A DNA stretch of 64,000 nucleotides. Source: Clytia hemisphaerica (taxonomy: Eukaryota > Cnidaria > Hydrozoa > Leptothecata > Clytiidae). How positions within the stretch are numbered: position 1 is the stretch's first letter; each line of letters starts with the position of its first letter. The notes beneath the pieces were generated by a model, which was given only the letters and a program-made list of their open reading frames with translations, was not told where the DNA came from and searched no databases. Made by a program: the position numbers and the translations under genes. The DNA is taken from the NCBI GenBank assembly GCA_902728285.1, contig CACVBU010000603.1, positions 313,808-377,807 on the forward strand, given 5' to 3'. Shown here one piece after another: positions 35,629 through 45,828 of this stretch.

Positions 35629-36412
35629 GTTGCGTTACAATATCATCAGAATATAAAAACCAAAATCAGGTGTGGAGTTTTTAATAATCATCCTGGGCCA
35701 CCATGGAGTCAAAAACCACTTTTTTTATTTCAGTTTGCTTCAGTGATCTAAAAAAGATATGGAATAGTTTGTTTACAAACAGCATCAAAGCATTGAATGA
35801 AAAGATAGGAAGCATATTACAATCCAAAATCACATACAAAGATAACTCCTTCTATTTTGTAAAAAAAAGGCTCCTCTGATTCAAATAAATGAGCCAGGAA
35901 GCTTCAAAGATTATCTTTCAACACTATAAATGCATTGGAATTCCATAAAAAATATTTCAAAACACTAAAATAAGCTTTCTTTTTTGCTTTTTGGGTGAGC
36001 TTGACTGCACTCCCCACGAACTTCATGCAAAAAAACAAGCAATATGGCGGATTTGTTTATTTTTGTCCCGACAAGCGCATCATCGGCAGCGCAGCGAGCG
36101 GCTCCAGAATTTGGCTAATACTACGTTCTGTAAAATATAACTATGAAAATCAAAATGGCGACAAGCATTTTCAGTGGATCATGGATTTTTTTCATCATCC
36201 AAAATTCAAATTTACAGCTTTCTACCCTTTATTTTCTGGTAGAAAATGGTATATTTGTTTTGTTGAAAGTAATATCTTTCAAATTCTCCCTTATTATAGC
36301 CTCTAAAATAGACATTCTCAAATATTATGCATTATGCATTATGCAATATGCATTATGTTTTATTTTGGACCTGTGGGTTTAACCGAACCTATATTGATAC
36401 CTTGTTACCGAG

Positions 36413-36577
36413 GTCTAATTTAGACTGCCTTCCGATGGAAAAGCAGAAAGTCGGCAGACAAAATATCATTGTATTGAAATAAAGAAGTCATTCTATTCAC
36501 TTTAAATAGCCAACTTTCTGTCGACTTTCAATAAGAAAGCAGAAAAATAGACAGAAAGTTAGCGTCTAAATTAGATC
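36413..36577. mobile_element. Small palindromic MITE
   Basis: TCTAATTTAGAC at the left is matched by GTCTAAATTAGA at the right. Inside, AAAGCAGAAAGTCGGCAGAC and its rough complement (GTCGACTTTCAATAAGAAAG) continue the symmetry. About 165 bp, non-coding. Confidence 0.65.
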
Positions 36578-36887
36578 TAAGTGCCCTCTACAAACTGTTT
36601 TTTGTTATGCAAAAACAAACTATTTACAACAATTTTTCTGCAGATTCAAAATTTTAGTCAAAAAGTGTTCTCTTTTCTTTTTGAGTCAATCTCTCCGCTA
36701 GCGCCCTCTAGCGCCCTAGCACCCACCTCTCACGGCTTTTTTAGTTCACTGGATGTAAAAAATGTCCAAAAATGGTAGCTCAAGCAAGCAAACACAAATT
36801 CATTTGTGACGAAGTGCTCTACTGCAATGGGTGTCTTCTGCAGCTAGCTACATTATATTTGAAAGGTTATTAGATCATTATTTTGCA

Positions 36888-37445
36888 ATGGGGAATTCTG
36901 ACAAAAGGTCTAGAAGATTTGGCCCTCACACTCAAACAAACAAAGAAAGTATTGCAGCACAGCCACCATCGACGGCATCAGCATCAGCATTGGTAACCAC
37001 TCCATCATCATCGACGGCATTAGAAAGTAATTCCAAAGAATCTAGCTCTATTAATCATGAAAAACCTAATAATGAAAAGGTGAATCCTTCAAGGACTGAA
37101 GAATTTAACTTTCTAATGAACACTGCCTCATTGACTGAAATTTTTGATTTTGCCCAGACTGAATGTAAGGGTCGCAGCCATACGTCAAACAATAGAACTA
37201 TCAAGGTTGACGCAAGCAGAAAACTTGGTCTCTGTCAACATATCATTATTTCCTGCAATATCGTGTGTCGAATTTTATATCCCTATTTGTGAACAAACAT
37301 GGATTTAACGCTTCTTTTTTTATTGCACCTATTTTAACAACAATCAACTTTTTATTGTCAAGAGTAGGATCAAAAGTTACTATCCGTGATGAATTTGACA
37401 TGAATCTAAATACTTATTGGTTGTTCGTTGGGCTACCTACGACAG
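36888..37445 (+). pseudogene. Fragment of a DUF3987-like / P-loop protein, frame broken
   Basis: From ATG 36888 a serine/threonine-rich region is followed by LMNTASLTEIFDFAQTE. After a frame change near 37250 comes FISLFVNKHGFNASFFIAPI, then DEFDMNLNTYWLFVGLPTTG and a GTAAC donor at 37446. The hydrophobic helix, N-(L/I)-Y-x-V and GLPTTG resemble the region just before the Walker A lysine in DUF3987-type replicase/helicase-like proteins, with the GKS expected in the next exon. I could not find that exon. It is only 1 kb upstream of the RAG1-core-like gene, but I see no splice link. Confidence 0.35.
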
Positions 37446-37446
37446 G

Positions 37447-38363
37447 TAACTTTTCTTTTATTCTTGTTCTATTCGGATTTTATTATTTTATTTTATCTTA
37501 GAATTATTTTAACTGTTTTCTCTCGGTACATTTATTCCTGCGCATTCTTTTCAGATTGTGTAGCCTCACGTTAAGGAATTGTATGAGGAATAGCTTTTTT
37601 GAATTTTGTTTCTTAGTTGTTGGAAAAGTCACGAATTCCGTAGGGCTAATTAAAATAGTGATGAACATTTAAATTTATATTCTCCTTGAAATTACCCTGT
37701 CAACGGTACATAACTTATGCTTCCGTCGCAGGAAATTTAACGTTGCATTGCTGTCAATCGAATGTTTACATTCGAAAATCCGGGGGTAATGTTTGACGAA
37801 AAGCGTGAAGTAGTCTTTTTTTATTATTATGGCTGTCATTCTTTGTACATATCTTTTGCAATATTTAATTTTTTTGAAAAAAATAAAAAGGTCCTGAAAG
37901 ATCAATTATCAAAGATACTGTATCCTATTTTTTTGTCGAAACTCCAACTTCTTCAACACTTTTACAGCCTTTTTCTGACGACCATTTTTGATAAAATTCG
38001 AAAATAAGGTATCTTTTCTTGTACAAATGAAAAATAAACCGTTTATTTTGACAAAACTCCAAAAACATTTTTGGAAGCTTTAATCTTTTGTCTTTCCATC
38101 GATGTATAATAATCATAGGTGTTTCGTTGGAGAAATTAATGATTTTTAGGGTTGAAGATCACCAACCTCCCTCCAACAGCCGTGCCCGTGTTTTGTTTAC
38201 ATTTTTGAATAGAACGTTTTTGACCAATAGTGTAATTTGCCGAATGGTCCAAAAATATTTTCCGAGGCAGAAAAGGTCAGAGAAAAATATTCTGCAATTT
38301 ATTTTGGCTCAATTCATTAAAAAACTCTTGATTTTGAGGCCTCAACTTCGAGTAATTCGAACG
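37447..38363. other. Stretch without a supported gene
   Basis: AT-rich. A CCAAT sequence lies at about 38223 and a CpG-containing block at 38160-38280 may belong to the promoter of the gene starting at 38468. Confidence 0.5.
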
Positions 38364-38371
38364 TGACGTCA
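38364..38371. promoter_or_regulatory. TGACGTCA (CRE-type) site upstream of the RAG1-core-like gene
   Basis: A perfect 8-bp CREB/ATF-type palindrome 97 bp before the ATG at 38468. The same palindrome lies 120 bp before the ATG of the convergent chromodomain gene. Function is inferred from position only. Confidence 0.4.
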
Positions 38372-38467
38372 GTATCCTAGGTATTTACAAAAACAAATCC
38401 CAGGAATTAGACGGGGCGTCACAATAACACAAGAAAGCCCAACTCAGACATTTTTTTTATAAGAAAA

Positions 38468-41400
38468 ATGGCCTACATCAATTCGGTTAACTGTGTCACA
38501 GGCTCACAAAAATTAAATACAGAAGATAAGCTAGAATTGAGGGGAGATCTTGTGGAAGTGGTTGGGGAGAAAAGTTTTAAGGAGGCAGCGGATTTCCTGA
38601 ATAAACAAATTTTGGCCAACGGTTGGGTGATCAAAGTCACTAACAATATGTACAAATCAGTGAGTCAAACTGGGAGGTTAATTAAACAAAAATTGAAGGG
38701 GAAGAATTCTAAACAACGATATCAAATCATAGAAAAATGGCTCTCGTTTGGGCTGAGGGAGAAAGCTGTACGATTGGAAACCCCTTCGCCCAAGGTAAAC
38801 TATATCATAACGTTTTTAGCAAAGTTTCGCCTGGATTATCGACATGAGAGGATAAGAATTAATTTGATAGAGAGGTTTGATTTCCTTTTCTGGGATGTAT
38901 TAATAAAACAAAAAAACTAATTATACAGCGTGTCCGGAACAAATACTATATAGATAAAAAACTTATTCATGCAAGTTTAGATAAAATACTACGTGTGTAT
39001 TTTTCGTTCCAAGCGGTTTTAAAAAAAATATTAGGTCATAATATAAATTGCGAACAACTGGTGAAATTTACTTTTCGTAACACAGGATACACCAACCACC
39101 AAGAAAAGAAAGAAAGAGTTTGAGGAATTGGGAGAAAGACAGAAATTTCGCCGTCTAGCAGAATTAAAGTGAGTTTTCATTCCATCCCATTTATTTTAAA
39201 CTGATCCGCAAAACATGATTGATAATCACAGGGCAAATTCTGAAATCTATATTGATAAAATAAATTACCCTGATAAAAAATATATCTAAAATGACGAAAA
39301 TGATGCAAAAGGATCTACAGTAAATTCTTCAGTTTCTTTCATTTTAAGGGACAAGTGTAGAAAAATCGCACAAGATGCTGGGGTAGAGCCGAAAACATTG
39401 ACCATCGTCACACCAAAAAACGAGGAGAAAATTAGTATAAAATTTAGACAAGGTATGCCCTTCCAGGCTCCGTAGATGGCTCTATAAATGACCCTTGTTA
39501 CGTAATTGTTCGACTTTTTCCAGCCCCCTGTCTTTTGAGATTCCTCTAATCTGAAGAAAGTCCCTTCCTGGTTTTAGTCTATAATCATACAACTTTTAAT
39601 TTTAAGGCTTTCTCTCCAAGCAATTAAACCCACTTTTAATGATTGTTTCGTAACGAAGAAAAGGGCATGGTTTAGCTTTGTAGAAAATAGTCTCTAAACA
39701 ATTATAAACTATACTAAATATCTAGATTCACAAGAAACGCAATCGTCAAACGAAAACGAATCCACATCACAATTGTTGGATGAACCCACGCCCACACAAT
39801 CGACAACTCAGCTATCGTCTGATGAAAATTCGCAAACGGAAAACGACACGTCAGATGAAGATTCAGAGGACACCATTTCTTGGACGAGAGGTGAAGATTA
39901 AGTACTTTCAAGGTTTGGCCCATCTAATGGGCTCGTCAATCGTCAACGTTGTTTGTTTCAAAATTTGCTACTTCTTTCTTGATGTAGGTTCGCAATTGTC
40001 TGAGGAAGAAAAGAAAAAGGCATTGATATTTATTTTGGATACACACAACGTCTCACTGGAGGCGTACCATGAGATCAGTCAAATCGCAACAGACTTGCCA
40101 CGGACCCATACGCTAAAGTCAACCCAGAAAAGGATCAACGATTCATTTAACATTGAAGATGAATCAGGAAGCAATTATGCTGCGACGTCACTGATAGAAG
40201 AATTGAAACAGGACCGGAGATTGGCGTCACTAGGAAGCGACGATGTGTTGGTACGGACATCACTATTTGTTATTTAGTAATATCGCATGTCTTACCGTTA
40301 GCTCATTTATTCAGTACAGAAAGCCCTTAACGTACTCATTTTGCCTTAGTACCCCCTTTCCCTGGGTGGACGATTAATCTGGAAATTTCCTCTTTATTTT
40401 AAAGATCAAAATCAGTGGAGACGGGACCAAATTGACTAGGACCACCAACCCTATTGTTTTATCCTACGCAATTTTAGAAGAAACTAAATCGTATTTCACG
40501 AGCTCAGGTGAGTGTTTAAATCATGCGAAAATTAATCCTTTCAAAGGCATGTATTCTTTCGTATAACATCTATCTAATTGGTTTTTCATATTCTCGATTT
40601 TTACCAGGTAACACTGCAATTGCTCTGGCAAAGGTTGAGGAATCATACGAATCATTGAAAGAGAGTTTCAAAACCACAATAACTGAAGTGAATCAACTTC
40701 ATGAAGAGAAATCTTTATTGGCCTTTGATCAATCATTCAACACAACTGTTTTGGTTGGAGGAGACTACAAGGTATAAAGACCATTCTATAGTAATGATTT
40801 TAATGGTTTGATAAGTTAATTTAATCAGATAAGAAAAATTGAACTGGCTTCGCTTTCAATGATTTCACCTTATGTTTTTCTTACCTTGTAGTTCCTTTTG
40901 TTGGTATTGGGTATGAAAGCAGCAACATCCAACAACGCTTGCATTTATTGTGACATCTCTAAGAAAGACAGGTACTGAAATTAAATTCTGCAGTCTTTGC
41001 TTGAAAGGCCTCCTTTTTTGTCCCTTGTCCAACTAGAACTACATATGGTGTAAGAGGAAAGGACTAAAGGGCTAGTTCAACAGATGAGGCGGGAGAGATT
41101 TAGTTTTGTATCTATTTATATTTCAGACAAGACCCTGAAAAAAAAGGCAAAAAGAGGCAGATGGGAAAAAATTGGAAGAGACAGCCCGGATGCCAAAACG
41201 ACCCAATTTTCAACGAGAGTATCCCCCTGGAGAACTACGTCATTGATGAGTTGCATCTATTACTCAGGATAACTGACAGACTGGAGGATGGCCTCATCCA
41301 TTCCGTTATTGATAAAGATGAGGTAATGTTGACTACATTGATAAAATAATTTACTAGCTAGTGTGCCTGTGTATGTATCAATCCAAGCCCTATGTTCAAT

Positions 41401-42534
41401 TTATCATGACATTGCTTAGATTTAAACTTTCTCTTCGCAGAAAACTTCAAACACTGAACACGAAGAGAGATTGTTGGACTTTGCAAGACAATGTGGAGTG
41501 TGCCTCAAAATTTGGAGAAATAAAACAAGCAAGAAGATCGAATGGACCAGTCTGATGGGCCCAGACAAGAAAAAGCTGTTAGCAAAATTGCCGCAGTATT
41601 TCGAGGAATTTCTATCAAAAGAAGAAGCTGAAGCAACTAGAGTTTTATGGAATGTAAATATATTTTGTTAGGCATTATCCAATAAAAATGAAACTCTAGT
41701 TGTAATGTTTTAAAAAATCATTGGATGAGAGCAAAAGATGAACACCTAAGAAAATTTGCAAAATTCGTAACTTTCTTACTTGTTTTAATCATAGAAATTC
41801 AGCTTGTTGTACAAAACAATTGGACAGGACAGCTTCACAGAAGAAGAAATCCAACAATACGAGTGTGATGTAAGTGTTTCAATAACCTACATACAAGAGA
41901 AAAATTGCACAGTTAGAAAACTTTTATTGCTGTCTTAGTCTTATTTATTTTTCAAAATTATGGACCAAATTATTCAATGAAGTGAATACAGTCGGTCCCA
42001 TGATATGCGACTGTATTCACATGATATACGACTGTATTCACATCATTGACATAAGAGAGTAAATTCATGACAAATCATTTATTTTTCCTAAAGGCCAAAG
42101 CTTGGATCAATTTATTGAAAAGAATGAACGGATGTGGTTACGATTGGGCAAATCCTGTCACGCCATATATACATATTATGGCGAAACATGTTGGCGATAT
42201 CATCAGAAAATGGGGCTCCCTCAAAATCTTTAGTGGTCAAGGTATGTACGGAACATTTCATTCTGATAATACAGATAATATTGAGTTTGTTTTTTCTGGA
42301 TGCTGGTTATGGTTTATTCAGTTCATTTTAAAGTCTAATCCTATTATATTTGACAAATCTTTTTTATACATAGGTGTCGAGAAAAAGAATGATACAATGA
42401 GGCAGTTTTACCACCGCAAATTGAACAAGAAAGATGCATGTGCAAATTTGCTGAGATTGGAGAAGCGATGTAATAAATTGAATATCTCGGGGTATGGGAG
42501 GCAAAGAAGAAAGTACACAAAACACGAAGACTGA
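38468..42534 (+). CDS. RAG1-core/Transib-like DDE recombinase candidate, 13 exons, 693 aa
   Basis: Exons: 38468-38794, 39086-39168, 39349-39452, 39726-39890, 39988-40250, 40405-40507, 40608-40771, 40892-40971, 41127-41322, 41441-41653, 41795-41869, 42094-42241, 42374-42534. All 12 introns are GT-AG, all phases agree and the 2082-nt join has no stop before TGA. The start AAAAATGGC fits Kozak context. Residues 1-227: helical basic N-terminus, then an acidic Ser/Thr/Gln linker. Core: D320 (ISGDGTK), D401 (GGDYK), C420/C423 (CIYCD), DELH 470-473, H618/H623 (HIMAKH), E643 (GVEKKND). Mouse RAG1 has D600, D708, C727/C730, H937/H942, E962. The steps 401-420, 420-423, 618-623 and 623-643 equal RAG1's 708-727, 727-730, 937-942 and 942-962. 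I infer an RNase H-like, zinc-bound DDE core acting in the nucleus. The family (VIDELHLLLRITD, GQGVEKKND) is, as I recall, common but uncharacterised in cnidarians. No RING or nonamer-binding domain seen. Confidence 0.85.
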
Positions 42535-42585
42535 TTTTTTTATGAATAATGCTTTTATACATACCACTGTAAATAGGAGAATTGT

Positions 42586-42890
42586 TCTTTCAAGTCCATT
42601 TTCGTATATGTTTCTTGTTCAAGTCCATTTTCGTACACGCTTCTCGTTCAAGTCCATTTCTGTACACACTTCTCGTTCAAGTCCATTTTCGTACACGTTT
42701 CACGTTCTAATCCATTTTCGTACACGTTTCACGTTCTAATCCATTTTCGTACACGTTTCACGTTCTAATCCATTTTCGTACATGTTTCACGTTTAAGTCC
42801 ATTTTCGTACACGTTTCTCGTTCAAATCCATTTTCGTACATGTTTCTCGTTCAAATCCATTTTCGTACTCGTTTCTTGTTCAAGTTGTAT
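42586..42890 (+). repeat. 29-bp minisatellite, about ten units
   Basis: Units of TTCAAGTCCATTTTCGTACA followed by CGTTTCTCG, with CTAATCC and CACG variants, start about 50 bp after the stop of the 13-exon gene, so they probably lie in its 3' UTR. Units are separated by no unique spacer, which excludes a CRISPR-type array. Confidence 0.93.
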
Positions 42891-43325
42891 TGTGCCAAAA
42901 CATAAAAAAAGAAAAGAGATGACAAAGAGATCAATCATTCCTTACCAACCAAGTCACTACTGAGTTTATGTATTTGCACTTTTGAGGACGGTAAAGTGAC
43001 TGAAGCGATTTGGAATAACCCGCAATTCTGCCCCGCAAAATCGAGGACGGTAAAAGTGCTGATTTATTGTCGTCCTCAGTTGGTCATGATCTAGTTAAAT
43101 TAGAACCTTACCGTCTCCGTCGCTGAAAAACACACATACATAAACTCGGTACTGTTTCTAAGGGAGAGAGGGATTGTGAAAAATCCTTGGCCAAAAATAA
43201 TACATAGAGGGCTAGCTTTTCCTTTTTTGATAACTTGCATAACTCCACATTCACTGCAAAACGTGCAAGTGATTTTGTGAAATGTATTCTGAAAAAATAA
43301 CCCTATCAAATGTACAAATTTAGAA
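42891..43325. other. Intergenic spacer between two convergent genes
   Basis: Contains two GAGGACGGTAAA motifs (about 42983 and 43043) and a related CCTTACCGTC near 43107. No gene recognised. Confidence 0.55.
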
Positions 43326-44272
43326 TTAGCTATTGTAAGTTTCTTTGAAAAAACTGATTTTCATTCTCTGTATCAAGCGTGGTTTTTTATCCACAATCAC
43401 ATCAAATTTGTTCTTAGAGAAAAGTTTGGGTGATTTGGATAAAACTGAACGCACGATAACAGGAAATGTAATCACTCTCTTAGTTCCTCTCTCATTTATA
43501 AGGCTGACATACCAATCTTTAGGAAACCAATGGCGGTCAAAGTCCTTTTTCTGTAAAACTTTAACACCCCTTGGTTTATCCTCTCCTCTCCCGTTAAATA
43601 GGAATCTGTAAATGGCAATAGGAAAGTCTATCTGCCTTTCACTTTTCAGCCTATTTTTGAGAGCAGCCTCAATGCAAGAGAGAAACCTCTCAACATGGAA
43701 AGATACTTGCCTGATATCTGGCATTGGTTTTTCCCAGAGATCCAAAAGTCTTTGGTCCAAGATGTTCTCCACAGGTTCCCATGTCGATGTTTCGCTTCCC
43801 CAGCCATGCCATTTAACTAGGTAGTGGGTTCTTTTTCCAATCTGTTTGAAAAACAAAAAACCAAACTCTTTAAAAAGAATCAAAGTAAAAATAATTTTTC
43901 TATTCATGAATGAGACATAAACAAAAGCACACAAACAAAAGCTAACTTTCATAACAATGTCTAATTTTTTCTAATCCGATTCACGTACACCAGAAAACTT
44001 TCTGGAAATTTCCGAGAATTTAATAATAACCTCCTCTCACAAAGAGAAGAGAACTTTACACAAAAAAAGTGGGGGAGGGGAAAGAGTAAACATCCCAGAA
44101 ATATACAGAATAAACCTACCTTCTTTTCGGCTAGCACTTCTTCAGCTTGATATACATCTTTCTTGCTTCTTTTTCTCCTCAACTCATGAATGATTTCATG
44201 GTCTGTTGCTGTAGAGGATTCGTGTAAAAATTTGTATGAAAATCGAGCTTTTCTGCAAGACTTCTTTTCCAT
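43326..44272 (-). CDS. Chromodomain protein, 2 exons, 222 aa, complete methyl-lysine cage
   Basis: Exon 1 is 44272-44120 (51 codons, [15 protein letters not shown]...), ending AAG/GTAGG. Exon 2 is 43841-43326 after acceptor CAAACAG and ends in TAA. The splice joins in phase 0 and the product has no interruption. Residues 40-88 are a chromodomain: [11 protein letters not shown], then [11 protein letters not shown] and [18 protein letters not shown]41, W62 and W65 match the aromatic-cage spacing of Polycomb (Y26, W47, W50), so binding of trimethyl-lysine on histone H3 is a fair inference. The 135-residue C-terminal part is basic with [16 protein letters not shown] and [15 protein letters not shown] motifs; I do not recognise it. 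The gene is convergent with the RAG1-core-like gene (stops 791 bp apart). The start is the first ATG after a CRE/CCAAT promoter-like block. Confidence 0.85.
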
Positions 44273-44372
44273 TTTTCTTGTGACCCACCAGTTCAAGAGT
44301 TTTCTTCGAAATGTTTCAGAACTCAGTCGAAAACGTGACTTGTAAAACGCGCGCGAAAAAATGTTGCATCAG

Positions 44373-44399
44373 CCAATCAGATCGCGATGATTGACGTCA
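44373..44399 (-). promoter_or_regulatory. CCAAT + TGACGTCA promoter-like pair for the chromodomain gene
   Basis: CCAAT at 44373-44377 and a TGACGTCA palindrome at 44392-44399 lie 100-127 bp upstream of the ATG at 44272. A CG-rich run (ACGCGCGCG) is at about 44346-44354. CCAAT and CRE elements close to a start are typical of animal core promoters. Inferred from sequence only. Confidence 0.45.
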
Positions 44400-44793
44400 T
44401 CAAAACTTCTTTTATCGAATCAAATTGCGTAAATGCATTTTCATTTGGGCAGCCCGAGTGTAAACCCCCGGATCGCTATCAAAACAAAAACAAAACAGAA
44501 AAAGAACATGACAGTGACCGTCAACCAAATTTCCTGCGACGCTCTATAAGAATCGTTTAAAGGCGAGTGGAATGATGATGCAGCAGAAAGGAAACTAGAA
44601 ATATAATATTTTGAAGAATTTATTCATTATAAAAGTCCTGGGGACTATATCTCTAATTAATTCCGGAGTGTACGGAGTGCAGACGTGTAGCAAACTTTGA
44701 ATTTTGATTATTTATTTTGGTTTTTAAATTTTGGTTTTTAAATTTTGGTTTTTAAATTTTGGTTTTTGATTTTTGATTTTGATTTTTTTGTAA
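44400..44793. other. Stretch without a supported gene, simple repeats
   Basis: Includes a TTTTTAAATTTTGG simple repeat at about 44715-44770 directly before a MITE. No coding evidence. Confidence 0.6.
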
Positions 44794-45171
44794 GGTGAGA
44801 CCAATTTAATTTGTTGTTCTACGGACAGATCGTTAGAAAAATATGGGTCGGTCGGTCGGCAAAATAAGAATAAATTTTTCATTTATCAGGGTTGGTAAGG
44901 TACCGAGAAAATTTTCCAAAAAGTATCTGGATCAAAAATTCACTTTGTTTTTTATCTTCGATGAAGATCATAATAACATTTTAGTGTATGGAATGCTTTT
45001 TACGATTTTTCAATTTCTTGAATTAATTTTCAGCTTTATTCAAATTTAATTCTTACAAATAACTAGTGTGTAAAATATATTGTAGTGGAAATTCGATATT
45101 ATTATTTTTTTGATTTTAGCAAAAAAAGGGTCAGTCTGGCCCGTAGAACAACAAATTAAATTGGTCTCGCC
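44794..45171. mobile_element. MITE, PIF/Harbinger-like, TSD TAA
   Basis: The left end GGTGAGACCAATTTAATTTG, continuing TTGTTCTACGG, is matched by the reverse complement of the right end with one or two mismatches in over 30 bp. TAA flanks both ends (44791-44793 and 45172-45174), the 3-bp duplication typical of PIF/Harbinger. Length 378 bp; it has a weak internal open frame but no domain. Confidence 0.88.
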
Positions 45172-45491
45172 TAAATGCAACACAATGAGTGAATTTTTTT
45201 TACTTGAAAGGATGTTTATTACGGCTTTTCCGGCAAAAATTGGCTTTTTTTGAAAAAGTTATTGACGTTAGCGTTTTTCTTCATAACTTTTGATTTAGAA
45301 AAGTAAGCATAATGAAATTTTCTGTGATTGTTGCTCGTACATATGTCATGGCGAAGCCGAAAAAATATCCGGAAAAAACATTTTACTTTTTCTTATGTCA
45401 GCAAAAACACTACGTAAAAACGTTTTTTTTTTAATCTACCGACAAGAAGTTCTTTTAAAAACGACTAAAACTCTAAGAAGATATTTAGAGA

Positions 45492-45828
45492 ATGCTAAAA
45501 GATAGCTGTAAGCATTCTTTAAATTATTTTGAAAAAATAAACGAGATAACCAAATTATTCCCGAGGATATATGCTAAAGTTTCGAGGCGGGTTTTTTTAT
45601 TTCAACCATCTTTTGACGAATTGAAGTCAGTTTTTTCTACTATTAAAAGTAATATTGATATCTTACAAATGTTTCACGTTAAAATACTACTAGCATATTT
45701 TCTCTATCTACAACTACCGCACCTGAATAATATACTTAAAACGAATACCTATCAGAGCTGTAAAGGCTTACTATTGACTCAACATTCGTGCCCATATTTT
45801 TCAAACTTTAAAAAGATCAACTCCTCTA
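45492..45828 (+). pseudogene. 5' part of a Penelope-like RT element, interrupted
   Basis: A plus-strand frame opens at 45492 and runs without a known domain until it enters the foldback element at 45829. The RT core follows on the same strand on the other side of that element, so I place this as the upstream part of the same retroelement. Weakly supported. Confidence 0.3.

Larger units (their letters stand above)
31802..36120. mobile_element. ISL2EU-like DNA transposon with ~60-bp TIRs, two convergent genes
   Basis: The left end TAGCCAAATTCTGGAGCCGC (from 31805) is matched by the reverse complement of the right end over 32 identical bases (through GCTCGCTGCGCTGC). After about 6 mismatched bases another 20 match (GCGCTTGTCGGGACAAAAAT). 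AT lies directly outside each TAGCC/GGCTA terminus (31803-31804, 36118-36119), which fits a 2-bp target duplication. The 4.3-kb interior carries a plus-strand SAP-SWIM-YqaJ gene and a minus-strand THAP-DDE transposase, tail to tail. A Harbinger-like DDE transposase plus a YqaJ nuclease is the composition described for ISL2EU elements; I recall an AT-type 2-bp duplication for them but cannot check. Confidence 0.85.

Noticed and set aside
31225..36358. TGCATAATGCATATTGCATAATG-type sequence on both sides of the ISL2EU-like element as its termini
   Set aside because: It is a simple repeat with unequal spacing; the 32-bp identical TIRs inside define the ends much better.
42586..42890. Regular 29-bp array resembling a CRISPR array
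   Set aside because: The repeats are directly adjacent with no unique spacers, the context is eukaryotic, and no cas genes are present; it is a minisatellite.
37778..44473. ATCCGGGGGT at 37778-37787 and its inverse at 44464-44473 as termini of a RAG-like transposon
   Set aside because: The match is 10 bp and does not extend, no 5-bp target duplication is seen, and it lacks the CACWRTG start of Transib/RAG elements.
44843..45049. 68-codon open frame with ATG
   Set aside because: It lies wholly inside a MITE with clear TIRs and TAA duplications and has no recognisable domain.
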